A DNA stretch of 64,000 bases from Inquilinus sp. KBS0705 (GCA_005938025.2 VCCI02000001.1:1736001-1800000), one strand, 5' to 3'; counted from the first letter of the stretch, positions 45,126-54,950 are shown. A program made the numbers and translations. The notes: generated by a model not told the origin, from the sequence alone.

Positions 45126-45161
45126 CGCAACCGTTTGCATAACCCTACGCAAACGGTTGCG
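45126..45161. promoter_or_regulatory. Paired LacI-family operators
   Basis: CGCAACCGTTTGC (45126-45138) and GCAAACGGTTGCG (45149-45161) are exact inverted copies with a 10-bp spacer. Each is itself a near-palindrome of the LacI/GalR type (GCAAnCGnTTGC). The centres are 22 bp apart, about two helical turns, so two dimers could bind the same face. They lie between the LacI gene and the kinase operon. Confidence 0.75.
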
Positions 45162-45199
45162 CTATTTTTGCATAAATGCAGTGAAGCAAGCGGTTAAGA

Positions 45200-46234
45200 T
45201 TATTTATGAGCAGTATACTCGATCATCTCCGAATCGATGATATGTTGCAGCGGGGGGGTGTCTGTGGTATCTGCCTTTGTGGAGTTATTGATCAGTTGAA
45301 ATAGAAAGCCGGCAGCCATTGAAGATTGCTTGTAGGCAAATTGCTCTATAGATGCCAAAGGCACGCTATCCATGTACTCCCATATGGGCAGGTTAGCAAA
45401 ACTAATAAAGCTGATATCCTGGTTAACCACCAGCCCGGCTGCCTTAACAGCGGCAATACAATCAAGCAATACATAGTCATTAAACACAATGATAGCGGCA
45501 GGTGGCTGGTTAAGTGCTAAAAGTTTATTAATGGCCTTAATATTATCGGCTTTAGCCAATGTGGTAGATACGATGATATCCTGTTCAACTGATAAGTTGT
45601 TTTCTTTAAGGCAGCGTATGTAAATCTCCAATCGTTGCAAAGTTGCAGCCAGCTTGGCCGGGCCATTTATTAAACCAATACGGCTATGGCCCATGCTAAC
45701 CAATTTGGTTATGGCTTGCAACATGCCCGATACCAGGTTGCAGGCTACATAGTTAATATCTTTACGGTTAGGCACCCTGTCAAAAAACACTATTGGGATA
45801 TTATATTTCTGCAGGTTATCAAAGTGGTCATAAGTGGCGGTTTCTTTGGTTAGGGATACCAGCATACCATCAACCCGATGGTCTTTCATATTCTCCACTA
45901 TCTTCTTTTCCCGTTCAAAACTATCAAGCGACTGGCCTATTATAACATTGTAGTTACTTTTTTCTGCCGCATCCTCTACTCCTGTTAAAGCTGCCGAAAA
46001 AAAGGGTTCGGAAAGATCAGGAATGATAACCCCTATTGTATATGTTTTACGCTCTTTAAAATAGATGGCAGTTTTATTGGCCTCGTAACCAAGCTCTTTA
46101 GCTACTTCATGCACGCGCATGGTGGTTACCAAACCGATACTTGGATGATTATGCAGCGCACGAGACACCGTAGATGTAGATACATTAAGCCTTTTGGCGA
46201 TCTCTTTAATAGTGGGTAACCTGTTTTGTAACAT
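45200..46234 (-). CDS. LacI-family transcriptional regulator
   Basis: 344 residues. The N-terminal helix-turn-helix (TIKEIAKRLNVSTSTVSRAL) is followed by a hinge (KTAIYFKERKTYTIGVIIPD) and a sensor domain. It is transcribed in the same direction as the kinase-CBM9-GH109 operon, whose operators lie 40-75 bp past its stop. It probably controls that operon in response to an amino sugar; this is inferred from position. Confidence 0.9.
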   Translation of the reverse strand: MLQNRLPTIKEIAKRLNVSTSTVSRALHNHPSIGLVTTMRVHEVAKELGYEANKTAIYFKERKTYTIGVIIPDLSEPFFSAALTGVEDAAEKSNYNVIIGQSLDSFEREKKIVENMKDHRVDGMLVSLTKETATYDHFDNLQKYNIPIVFFDRVPNRKDINYVACNLVSGMLQAITKLVSMGHSRIGLINGPAKLAATLQRLEIYIRCLKENNLSVEQDIIVSTTLAKADNIKAINKLLALNQPPAAIIVFNDYVLLDCIAAVKAAGLVVNQDISFISFANLPIWEYMDSVPLASIEQFAYKQSSMAAGFLFQLINNSTKADTTDTPPLQHIIDSEMIEYTAHK

Positions 46235-46304
46235 GGTGCCGGTAGCGCATATATTAATTAGCTAAAGTACTGCATTAAATGTAAAGCCAACAAATTCGTA
46301 TTGC

Positions 46305-46544
46305 CTAAAACGAAAGCCCCTTTTTGCTGATGATGGCATCGTCTATCAGCTTCCCTAACGCGTTTAACAGGTATGCATCAAGTATATCCTCATTTCGCTG
46401 CAGCCATTCGTTACCCGATTTTAGGAGCATGGCAGCTTTACCATCTGCAAACTCTACTTTCCAAACCTTCCATTTTTTAAATAGCGCAGCGGTTATCTGT
46501 ACTAAATGAGTCGTTCCATCGGCAAATTTTATCCTGTAATGCAT
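46305..46544 (-). CDS. Hypothetical protein
   Basis: 79 residues, soluble, with beta-strand text at the N-terminus (YRIKFADGTTHLVQIT) and a C-terminal helix. No family recognised. It lies 71 bp upstream of the LacI gene on the same strand. The repeat of FADG (KFADGTTH, EFADGKAA) suggests two similar short strands. Confidence 0.5.
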   Translation of the reverse strand: MHYRIKFADGTTHLVQITAALFKKWKVWKVEFADGKAAMLLKSGNEWLQRNEDILDAYLLNALGKLIDDAIISKKGLSF

Positions 46545-46647
46545 ACTTCAAATAGTGGTAGATTACTGTTATTACGTAGAAACGCTTCTGTTTATTGCAT
46601 GCCAGATTGTAACATTACAGTTGCCTGTTAATGTGGTGTAATACTGC

Positions 46648-48177
46648 CTAATGCCCTGCAATCCCTGGATACGGCTTAGTGTTATTGGGTTTGCCAAAAA
46701 AGTCTTGATCGGGCAGTATAACATCAAATAAAGCCTTCAAATTCAGCCCTCTATCTATGGCCGGCGAGCTATCCTGTAGTTGGTAAGCGCTTAAAGTATC
46801 AAGCTGGTATGGGTCGGTTAAGGTAGTGGTAAGCGGCCCTCTTAATAGCGGATCGGCTTGCAAGCCAACAAGCTTATCCTTCAGGGTTTCCTGCCCTGTA
46901 GCTGCCGACCAATCGGCAAGGTTATCAAACTCCCTGAATTTCGGTATTCCACCATCTATCCCCCACCAAATATTGCCCAAAAAGCGTTCGCCTGATGACG
47001 GACCATTTACAAGGCTGTCCTTAGCCATAATGATGTTATTGGCAAATAAAAAGCCTTCGTTTTTGCTTAGTTGATGAAAGCTTACAGCTGGGGCTTGTTG
47101 ATTGATTATCAAATTATTATAAATCATGCAACTGTGCAGATCAACACTATCAACGGTCGAACTCCAAACCAAAATACCGGCTGCTCCAGTTGTTTTGGTG
47201 CCATCGTTTACACTAATACAGTACCGCATGGTGTTATTAGCCCAGTGCGAAGCCCCCTCGTACTGAAACAAACCATACCCCGAACCCTCGTTATTATACG
47301 ACAAGCAATACTGTATAACCGAGTTAGTGACACCGCCATCAAAGTCGAACCCACCACCATCAGATGCGCCCGCGTGGGTTTTGTTATTGTATGATATACA
47401 GTACTGTATGGTTAAATGGCTGCTTTCGTACCCCCATATACCTACAGGGCCGTTACCTAAACGCGGCATATCCCAGCCATTATTGGTGGCTACGCAGTGG
47501 TCTATCAGCACCGAATCTGAACCGCCTACCAGAATACCGTTACCGCTGTGGTTAGTAAGATTAGTTGGGTCGCCGGGGTTATTGTCGGCAAGGCAATCCT
47601 TTATAACTATGTTTTTTGAGGTTTCGTGGGTGCCTGATATGCTGATACCAGCGCTGCCATTATTCCTCGCAGTTGCTTTTAGCACCTTTACATCCGTGCA
47701 GTTATTTACCTCTAAACCAGCCTTTTGGAATCCATCTATCGTTACATCCTCAATCGTGCAGCCCTGGGTGTTTGCCAGCAATATGCCGTCTGTAGTGTTT
47801 CCATCGTTGCGGCCTGCGCCTTTCGCGTTAAGGTGGCTAAGTATGGTATAGTTGCTGTTTACCAGTATCGCCTGCCCCTTACCCCCATCAATAGTGGCTT
47901 TCCCGCCGCCGTAGCTGGTGATGGTTATTGGCTTGCTTGTAGTGCTGCTTTCATCTGCCGTTAATATGAGCGGGCCTGTAAACACTTGGTTACCTGCTAA
48001 ATACACCTTTGAACCGGGCTGTAATTTAATGCTATTTAGTTTTTGGATGGTTTTAAATGGTTTATTGCGGGTGCCCGGCTGGGTATCATCGCCGTTGTTG
48101 TTGACGTAGTAAGCGCGGCTTGCAAAGGTCATGTGCGTTGTAAAAATGTAAAAGCAAAAAAGTAAAATATGCCGCAT
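46648..48177 (-). CDS. Secreted right-handed parallel beta-helix protein
   Basis: 509 residues with a signal peptide (ends near THMTFASRA). The N-terminus YYVNNNGDDTQPGTRNKPFK matches the start of polysaccharide-lyase/pectate-lyase-like beta-helix proteins. Repeats follow from residue about 100 to 400 with N-rich turns (SAGISISGTHETSKNIVIKD; IQYCISYNNKTHAGASDGGG). It may be a polysaccharide lyase or glycan-binding protein on the surface. No catalytic residues could be assigned. Monocistronic. Confidence 0.83.
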   Translation of the reverse strand: MRHILLFCFYIFTTHMTFASRAYYVNNNGDDTQPGTRNKPFKTIQKLNSIKLQPGSKVYLAGNQVFTGPLILTADESSTTSKPITITSYGGGKATIDGGKGQAILVNSNYTILSHLNAKGAGRNDGNTTDGILLANTQGCTIEDVTIDGFQKAGLEVNNCTDVKVLKATARNNGSAGISISGTHETSKNIVIKDCLADNNPGDPTNLTNHSGNGILVGGSDSVLIDHCVATNNGWDMPRLGNGPVGIWGYESSHLTIQYCISYNNKTHAGASDGGGFDFDGGVTNSVIQYCLSYNNEGSGYGLFQYEGASHWANNTMRYCISVNDGTKTTGAAGILVWSSTVDSVDLHSCMIYNNLIINQQAPAVSFHQLSKNEGFLFANNIIMAKDSLVNGPSSGERFLGNIWWGIDGGIPKFREFDNLADWSAATGQETLKDKLVGLQADPLLRGPLTTTLTDPYQLDTLSAYQLQDSSPAIDRGLNLKALFDVILPDQDFFGKPNNTKPYPGIAGH

Positions 48178-48496
48178 ATGCTATTTTGTTGAACAAACTT
48201 TACCAACCATAACGCCACCTCTCCGTTTTCGTCTTTACAGCTAAAAATATTCTTTTAAATTACAGTTTACACACAAAATTTTGCATTTTTTTGTTCCGGT
48301 CGGTCTAAGTAATTTAATATTTTTTTTGATATAAACAAGTAACAAAGGGTATTTTTTTTTGGCGTTGAAAAATAAAGAGTGGCCGATACCACAGATAGCC
48401 CGACGACCGCTTGTCGCATTTGCCCTCTTATATTGTCATGATCCGACTACCCGGGGTACCATTATTATTATAGTTTTGTAATAACCAATAGCCACA
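48178..48496. other. Divergent intergenic region, 319 bp
   Basis: AT-rich with poly-T runs. TAGTTTTG at 48471-48478 fits a -7 element for the DUF1569 gene (18 bp before its ATG) but lacks a clear -33. Nothing else is seen. Confidence 0.4.
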
Positions 48497-48943
48497 ATGA
48501 AAACAGTATTTGACAAAGACACCAGGGACCAGCTTATTAACAGGATAAACCAGCTTAACGAAAACAGCACTCCGCTATGGGGCAAAATGAACATTTATCA
48601 GATGCTGAAACATTGTGTTTTGGCCGAAGAGATGTATTTGGGCCATGCCGTATACAAACGTACTTTGCTGGGCCGCGTTTTGGGCAAGTGGGCATTAAAA
48701 AACATGCTGAAGGACGAAACGCCCATGGGCCACAACGCGCCTACCAGCCCGCACTTTATAGTAAGCCAAACCACCGGAGATGTTGCCGCCGAAAAGGCCC
48801 GGTGGATAGCCCTCACAGAAGCCTACGCCACTTATTCGAACCCGGGGCTGGTACATTGGTTTTTTGGCGACATGACCCGCGAGCAGGTGGGCCAATTTGT
48901 ATATAAGCATACTGACCACCACCTGCGGCAGTTTAATGTTTAG
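48497..48943 (+). CDS. DUF1569 protein (DinB-like fold)
   Basis: 148 residues. The start TVFDKDTRDQLINRINQLNE, then WGKMNIYQMLKHCVLAEEM, and the C-terminal YKHTDHHLRQF histidines match DUF1569, a four-helix DinB-like family that may bind a metal through the conserved histidines. Function unknown. It is convergent with the rhamnosidase gene, with 6 bp between the stops. Confidence 0.85.
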   Translation: MKTVFDKDTRDQLINRINQLNENSTPLWGKMNIYQMLKHCVLAEEMYLGHAVYKRTLLGRVLGKWALKNMLKDETPMGHNAPTSPHFIVSQTTGDVAAEKARWIALTEAYATYSNPGLVHWFFGDMTREQVGQFVYKHTDHHLRQFNV

Positions 48944-48949
48944 CCGCCG

Positions 48950-51712
48950 CTATTTAACAACAAAACTGTAACTGCCCGACCCTGCCTGTATCAACAGCTT
49001 ATCGTTTTCATAACCTAATACTTTTAGGCCTGTGCGGTTGCTAAGGGTTTTGCCACCCTCGGTTATCCGGCTTTGTTTATTGGCAGGCAGGTATATAACC
49101 GCTGTAGTATTATCCGGGATAACCGTATGCATGCTAAAACCTGTGCCCGCCTTTTCCCAACTATTACTGATGATGCCGTAGGGCGATCTGTGGCTCACAC
49201 TGGCGTATTTAACATCGCCAACCACCTCGGGCCTGATGATGATGCTTTTGAAGGCTAAACCATCCGCCCCGGGCCTTATGCCGCCTAACCCGCTATAAAA
49301 CCACTCCATTAAGTGGCCCAGCATAAAGTGGTTGTTTGATGATATGCGGTTGCCCTGCCACGATTCTGTTAGTGCGGTGGCCCCCTGCGCCAATTGGTAG
49401 CCGTAACCCGGTACGTCGCTGCGGCTGTTCATGTCAAATATCACGTCAGACCGGCCCGCATCGTCCAGCACACGCAGCAAATAGCGGTAGCCTATATCGC
49501 CGGCGGTTATACCGTTGTTGTGCAGGCGTATATCTTTAATAATGTTATCTACAACCTTTGGTTTATCGCCCCCGCTTACCAGGCCCATGTACACCGCCAT
49601 AGCGTTTGCAGTTTGGCTGCCGCTGCCATATTGGTTGGTTTGCGAGTTATAAAACTTATTGTTAAATGCTTGCTTCACTTCGGCAGCCAGGGCCGCGTAT
49701 TTTTGTGAATCATCTGCCTTACCCAATATCCCGGCAATTTTGGTAAGCAGGGTTAAATCATAGTAATAAATAGCTGTAGCTGTTAAGCCCTTTGGCGTTA
49801 ATTGCGATTCTCCAGGATCTTTTGGCCCTATATCATACCAATCGCCCAAGCCAAAGTTAAGTATATGCTTATCGCCGCGTTTTTCAAGATAGGCCACATA
49901 ACGGGTCATCATATCATAGCTTTGGGCAAGTATCTGTTTATCGCCATACCACTGGTATAAATACCAGGGCATAATAATGCCGTTGCTGCCCCATTCAGGC
50001 GAGTCGCGAAAGCCGGATTGGAACTGTACGTACTCGGGCGCTATATCCGGTATCAGGCCATCGGGTGTTTGCGCCACCATCATATCTTTTACCACTTTGC
50101 GGCATAGGGTGGCTATATCATAATTATACCTTATCGAGCTACCCACCAGGTGCGCCTCTTCCAGCCAGCCCAGTTTTTCGCGATGAGGGCAATCTGTAAA
50201 TATACTGGCTGTGTTGCTTTGTATGGCCCAGTCTATCAGTTTAAAGGTGCGGTTAAACAAATCGTTTGAGCACTTGAACGAGCCAATTGCCGGTGCGCTG
50301 TTTCGGGTGTGCAGGCTTTTTATATCGGTTATTACCGGCAACAGGTCGGGGTTGGGTTGTTGCGTGGGTACGGCACCTTCTACCTGTATGTATCTAAAGC
50401 CATAGTACATAAATTGCGGCGACCAGTGCTGTGTGCCTGCGCCGTTAAGGGTATAGTTAAAGTACACCGGCTGGCCAACCGGGGCTTGCAAGACCAGTCC
50501 GTTATTGTCCAGTAATTCCGCTGGGGTTATTTTAACGGTTGCACCGCTTTTGCCCTTTAAGGCAATGTAAGGTATTGCCGAGGCGTTTTGCCCCATATCA
50601 TATACCCAAACGCCCGGTTTTGGCTGGCTAACCTTTACCGCGGCAAAATCATCAAAGGTTTTTAAAGGGTATTGCGTTTGCGCCTCTAACACCGGCGGGC
50701 CATCAACCGTTATGGCCTTTTGCCAATTGTGGTCGTCAAAGCCCGGCTTGTCCCACCCCTGGCGGTATAGGGTAGCGTCGTAATCCTCGCCCCCATATAT
50801 GCTCGAATAGGTAACCGGGCCGGGCGTGGCTTTCCAGCTATTATCACTTATTATATTCTGCTGTGTGCCATCAGCATATTGCAGCAGCACCCTGCATATC
50901 ATTTTTGGGTAGCCGTAGGCACCTTTCAGTTTGTGGTACCTATCGCCGGGTATGTAGTAAAAGCCATTACCTAACATTACCCCCAGCGCGTTTCTGCCTT
51001 TTTTTAAGCTATCGGTTATATCAAACGTAACATACTGGGCATGCTTATCATACTTTGTCCAGCCTGGGTCTAAAAAGTGGTCGCCTACCTTCGCGCCGTT
51101 CAGCCTTAGGTCAAATTGGCCCATGCCCGTAATAAATATGGTCGCTTTCTTTACCGCCTTATTTAAAACAAACTCTTTGCGCAGCAGGGGCAAAATATCC
51201 TTGCCCTTGTTCCATCTTTCGTCGGCAGGATTTTCAAGCGCGGGCACTAGGTACAACGAGTCGGGCATGCGGTTATAGGCTATCCATTGGGCACCTTTCC
51301 AATCGGCAGGGCTTAGCAGGCCCATTTGCCATTTGGCTGGCTTGCTCCAGGCAGATGCACGGCCATCGTTATCCCATACCTTAACCTTGTAGTAATAACT
51401 TTTTGCTGATGATAGCTTTACGCCCTTATAAGGCACCTGTATAGATGCACCGGACAGCACTTTTTTACTGTCCCATATATTGCCTTCATTCTTACTAAGC
51501 AACAAGGGGTCATCGGCCACCAATATGCGGTATGCCTGTTGCCTTACATTGCGTTTTACCGCGCTAAGCTGCCAGGCAAACACGGGCTGCACATTATCTA
51601 TCCCTACCGGGTTAGCCTGCTCATCTACGCTGGTTTGCTTTACCGAAACCTGCGCAGATACACCTGTTACCGCCATAAGCAGCAACACCGAAAAAATAAG
51701 TTTATTGACCAC
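48950..51712 (-). CDS. Secreted GH78 alpha-L-rhamnosidase
   Basis: 920 residues with a signal peptide (ends near AVTGVSAQ). An N-terminal beta domain is followed by the carbohydrate-binding domain (FVLNKAVKKATIFITGMGQF; FLDPGWTKYDKHAQYVTFDI) and the (alpha/alpha)6 catalytic domain with TDCPHREKLGWLEEAHLVGS (acid residues of the GH78 site) and WGSNGIIMPWYLYQWYGD. It removes terminal L-rhamnose from polysaccharides or glycosides. It is the last gene of the five-gene minus operon; RhaT at 2101-3180 could take up the product. Confidence 0.94.
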   Translation of the reverse strand: MVNKLIFSVLLLMAVTGVSAQVSVKQTSVDEQANPVGIDNVQPVFAWQLSAVKRNVRQQAYRILVADDPLLLSKNEGNIWDSKKVLSGASIQVPYKGVKLSSAKSYYYKVKVWDNDGRASAWSKPAKWQMGLLSPADWKGAQWIAYNRMPDSLYLVPALENPADERWNKGKDILPLLRKEFVLNKAVKKATIFITGMGQFDLRLNGAKVGDHFLDPGWTKYDKHAQYVTFDITDSLKKGRNALGVMLGNGFYYIPGDRYHKLKGAYGYPKMICRVLLQYADGTQQNIISDNSWKATPGPVTYSSIYGGEDYDATLYRQGWDKPGFDDHNWQKAITVDGPPVLEAQTQYPLKTFDDFAAVKVSQPKPGVWVYDMGQNASAIPYIALKGKSGATVKITPAELLDNNGLVLQAPVGQPVYFNYTLNGAGTQHWSPQFMYYGFRYIQVEGAVPTQQPNPDLLPVITDIKSLHTRNSAPAIGSFKCSNDLFNRTFKLIDWAIQSNTASIFTDCPHREKLGWLEEAHLVGSSIRYNYDIATLCRKVVKDMMVAQTPDGLIPDIAPEYVQFQSGFRDSPEWGSNGIIMPWYLYQWYGDKQILAQSYDMMTRYVAYLEKRGDKHILNFGLGDWYDIGPKDPGESQLTPKGLTATAIYYYDLTLLTKIAGILGKADDSQKYAALAAEVKQAFNNKFYNSQTNQYGSGSQTANAMAVYMGLVSGGDKPKVVDNIIKDIRLHNNGITAGDIGYRYLLRVLDDAGRSDVIFDMNSRSDVPGYGYQLAQGATALTESWQGNRISSNNHFMLGHLMEWFYSGLGGIRPGADGLAFKSIIIRPEVVGDVKYASVSHRSPYGIISNSWEKAGTGFSMHTVIPDNTTAVIYLPANKQSRITEGGKTLSNRTGLKVLGYENDKLLIQAGSGSYSFVVK

Positions 51713-51739
51713 CCGTATGCTTTTTTGTAGTAATAACGG

Positions 51740-53896
51740 CTAATTTACAAATACCTCGTCTATAAACACCCAGCCGGGTTTGCCTTTTGCAGGGTGCCAT
51801 CCAGGTACCACCTTAAGAGGTTTTGCTATTAGCTTTATGCACGATACCGCCTGTTTTGTATTTAGCTTACAGGTAAGGCCAACCACACCAAACGGGTCAT
51901 CCTTTTTAGGCGGGGCCACTTTTAGGTTGCCTAACAGCTTTAGGTGCTGCTCGTCTGCCCCGCCCCACACTTCAATACTTTGGGCCAAAAATATCTGGCT
52001 GCCAATATTGCGCATGGTGTTTAAGGCAACCGACTGTGCGGTAACAGGTTTTTTAAACAGCATTACTACCGCCACATCCTTTTGAGAACCTATCCATTTG
52101 CCGTTGCCAAAATTTGTGCCGCCAAGCTCTTTATCTATCAGCGTTTTTGGGCCATCGCCTTTGTACTTATCATCGGGCGGGGTGCTAAAGCGTATGCTAT
52201 CGGCGGTGTAGGTATTTTTGTAGAAACTAAACTGCACGTTATCGCTGCCCAGCCAACCGGCTTTGTAGGCACGTGCCATTATGGTGGTGTTTTGGGTGAG
52301 CATAATGCCCGGTTTATACAGGGACGATTTAACGCTATCGGGCCCGGTGCCATCGGTTGTATAGCGTATTTGCACCCCCTTAATCGGGTGAGCCAATTGC
52401 AATTCGGCAGAGCCGTCAAATATAACCGAGGTGTTTTTAAGCTGCGGATTATTTAGCTTAATGGGTTTGCCATCGTCTTTAAAACCTTGTATCAGCTTAA
52501 GGCCCTTATTGGCCTTTTGTAATTGGGCCATTTGCTCGTCGTTTATGCCTGTGCCCCAAACAGCCAATTCTTTTAAGGTTTTGATGCCGCCTAATGCTTT
52601 TACAGCTCCCCCGTTGATACCGGTACCCGCCAACGACAGTGTTTTTAAATGCTTTAATCCGGTTAAAGCGCTTAAGCCATTATTGGTGACATCTGTAAAA
52701 TTCAGGTTAAGATGGCGCAGGTTTTCAAACTGGGCTATGGTTTTAAGGTCGGCATCCTTTACAGGCATCTTGTTCATATCTAAAGATACCACCTGCTTTT
52801 TAAGCGGATCAAGCTCCTGCAAAACCTTTACGTTGTAGGTACTTTTATTGTAGATGTTTACCGCCAATGCCGGCGACTCCTGCGCAAGTGTATATATCAC
52901 CCGGTAGTTGTTATTCAGCTTTTTGATGTCCTTTTCGTCGGCAGCGGCAAAGTCATAAGTTTCCTCTTCGCTTTCGGCAGGTTTAAGTACCGTAGCAGCC
53001 AACAAGCGTAACGAATCGGTAGCGGGCAGGTCTATCACCTTCTTTTTAATATCCGGGTGGCTTTTTACCCAAAGGTAAAGTATCAGCATTTCCTTATCGG
53101 TTAACTGCGGCTTGCCGGTGGGCGGCATATGCTTTTTATCATCCTCGGGCAAATGCACACGCTGTAGCAATAAACTAATTTCGGGTTGGCCGGGTACAAA
53201 CAGCTTACCGTTTTTACCGCCTTTTAATACACCGGCTGTTGTGCTTAACAGCAGGCTGCCCTTTAGTTTATCGGGATTATGGCAGCTAATACATTTGGCT
53301 TTAAAAATAGGTTCAATTACATCTTTAAAAACAAGGGCCTTATCAATAGGCACTTTATCGTCTTCCTTTTTCAGGATAGGCCCTAAAACAAAATCTTCGC
53401 CATGGGTAAGGTCGGCACCAAAGTGCCCGGCAATTATCAGGCATAAAACAATTACAACGGCCGCCACCTTAGCTATGGCCGCGTTATACCTTACAGTATT
53501 GCGCCCAAAGTACAAGCCCGAGCCTGCAAAAACCACGCTTACGCCAAACCATTTGTGCCACTGCAGCAGGCTGCCATCGTACCCCGGCTCGCGCGATAGG
53601 AACAGCCCCATAATAACCGTAATTGCCGAAAATATTACCCCTAATACCAGCAAATAATCTGTAAAGGTTTGGTATAGCTTTTCGTTAACAAATGCGGCAT
53701 TAAAACGGAAGTACTCCATCAGCATGGCCAGCATCAGTATCACAATAGGGAAATGAAGCACCAACGGGTGCATGCGGCCAAGCGGCTGCAGCCATAGCGG
53801 CACAGCCAGGCTATCGCCGGCCAGCAATAAAATGATGATGAATATGTTGAGTGCAAAAAGTACGCTATCGGCAAAACCCTTGTGGCTGGTTCTCAT
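51740..53896 (-). CDS. Membrane cytochrome c protein with leucine-rich, chitobiase-C-like and discoidin-like parts
   Basis: 718 residues. The first about 165 residues have four or five membrane helices (DUF2231-like; PLGRMHPLVLHFPIVILMLA). A planctomycete-type cytochrome c domain carries CISCH near residue 200. About 385-480 is a leucine-rich region (LRHLNLNFTDVTNNGLSALT). About 520-575 is a chitobiase-C-like domain (QIRYTTDGTGPDSVK). The C-terminal part (about 590-718) is discoidin-like. It would span the inner membrane with haem and binding parts outside, possibly taking electrons from a partner enzyme. Coexpressed with DUF1501, PSCyt and GH78 genes. Confidence 0.82.
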   Translation of the reverse strand: MRTSHKGFADSVLFALNIFIIILLLAGDSLAVPLWLQPLGRMHPLVLHFPIVILMLAMLMEYFRFNAAFVNEKLYQTFTDYLLVLGVIFSAITVIMGLFLSREPGYDGSLLQWHKWFGVSVVFAGSGLYFGRNTVRYNAAIAKVAAVVIVLCLIIAGHFGADLTHGEDFVLGPILKKEDDKVPIDKALVFKDVIEPIFKAKCISCHNPDKLKGSLLLSTTAGVLKGGKNGKLFVPGQPEISLLLQRVHLPEDDKKHMPPTGKPQLTDKEMLILYLWVKSHPDIKKKVIDLPATDSLRLLAATVLKPAESEEETYDFAAADEKDIKKLNNNYRVIYTLAQESPALAVNIYNKSTYNVKVLQELDPLKKQVVSLDMNKMPVKDADLKTIAQFENLRHLNLNFTDVTNNGLSALTGLKHLKTLSLAGTGINGGAVKALGGIKTLKELAVWGTGINDEQMAQLQKANKGLKLIQGFKDDGKPIKLNNPQLKNTSVIFDGSAELQLAHPIKGVQIRYTTDGTGPDSVKSSLYKPGIMLTQNTTIMARAYKAGWLGSDNVQFSFYKNTYTADSIRFSTPPDDKYKGDGPKTLIDKELGGTNFGNGKWIGSQKDVAVVMLFKKPVTAQSVALNTMRNIGSQIFLAQSIEVWGGADEQHLKLLGNLKVAPPKKDDPFGVVGLTCKLNTKQAVSCIKLIAKPLKVVPGWHPAKGKPGWVFIDEVFVN

Positions 53897-53914
53897 AAAT
53901 TACAACCGTACTAA

Positions 53915-54940
53915 TTAAACCCTTGTAAATTTATAAGGGTACACCTTGCCCGATGCCCATTGCGCTACGTATAAATTCTCGTCGTTATCCACGCATACAT
54001 CATGCGGGTTTAAAAATATTTTTTCGGCTTGCGCCATTGGCTGCAAAACGCCATCGGTATATACCGGTTCGGTACCGCCTATGTTTGATACCACTTTGTT
54101 GTTTTTATCCAATATGGTGGTAAAACCGCTATTCTCGGCCGATAGTTCGGGCGAGCGCAGTACGGCGGCGTATAAATGGTCGCCTTTTATAACCGGGCGG
54201 CAAACACAGGCACCGGGCAGCTTTATAATTTCAAGCAGTTTGCCATCCATTGTAAAGCGTTTAAAGCAGTGGCGGGTGCGGTCGGTAACCAGCAGCGTTG
54301 GTGTGCCCTGGCGGCGGTCTATCACTATACCATGGGCATTATCCAAATGTTCGTCGCTTTCGCCCTTGCCGCCAAAATAGGCTATCAGCTTGCCATTTTT
54401 ATCGTAATGGGTAACGTATTGCGCACCGTAACCATCGGCAATGTAAAAGTCGCCGTTGGTGTTTACCGCTACTTCGGTAGGTACAAACTCTTCGGCTTTT
54501 TTGTAAACGCCGGTTTCCAGCGGTACATCAATGGTCATTAGTATTTTACCATCAATAGTGGTTTTATATACCTGGTGCTTTACGGTATCGGTTATAAACA
54601 AAACATCGGTACCATTCTCGTTAAACAAGGTTAACCCATGTGCCCCCGGGAACTCAGTACCCCAGGTATCCAGCAGCTTGCCCGATTTATTGTAGATAAG
54701 CACATTGTTTTTTGTCTCGTTGGTTAACAGCAATATGCGGCCTTTGGCATCCTGCACCATCTCGTGACAATCGTTAACCGGATTTTTTTGCGAATCGGCT
54801 TTGCTCCAATCCTTATCCATACGGTAACGCATGTTACCATGGCCGTAAACCGGACCTTCATTTTTTGCCAGCATATCCTTAGCGATAAAAAAACTACCCG
54901 ATACAAGCGCGGTTTGTTTAATAAATGATCTTCTTTCCAT
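53915..54940 (-). CDS. Secreted NHL-repeat / six-bladed beta-propeller protein
   Basis: 341 residues. A Tat signal (MERRSFIKQTALVSGSFFIA) is followed by NHL-type blades: VNDCHEMVQDAKGRILLLTN, GAHGLTLFNENGTDVLFITD, DNAHGIVIDRRQGTPTLLVT and NPHDVCVDNDENLYVAQWAS. Such propellers bind ligands or act as lactonases; no active site was assigned. It lies 18 bp before the membrane cytochrome gene and 124 bp after the DUF1501 gene, with a repeat tract in that gap. Confidence 0.82.
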   Translation of the reverse strand: MERRSFIKQTALVSGSFFIAKDMLAKNEGPVYGHGNMRYRMDKDWSKADSQKNPVNDCHEMVQDAKGRILLLTNETKNNVLIYNKSGKLLDTWGTEFPGAHGLTLFNENGTDVLFITDTVKHQVYKTTIDGKILMTIDVPLETGVYKKAEEFVPTEVAVNTNGDFYIADGYGAQYVTHYDKNGKLIAYFGGKGESDEHLDNAHGIVIDRRQGTPTLLVTDRTRHCFKRFTMDGKLLEIIKLPGACVCRPVIKGDHLYAAVLRSPELSAENSGFTTILDKNNKVVSNIGGTEPVYTDGVLQPMAQAEKIFLNPHDVCVDNDENLYVAQWASGKVYPYKFTRV

Positions 54941-54950
54941 TATTGGTAAA

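Noticed and set aside
47327..47851. A 174-codon plus-strand open frame.
   Set aside because: It is antisense to the clear beta-helix protein gene, with no family text or start signals.
53112..53657. A 181-codon plus-strand open frame.
   Set aside because: It is antisense to the membrane cytochrome gene, whose CxxCH and membrane segments are convincing.
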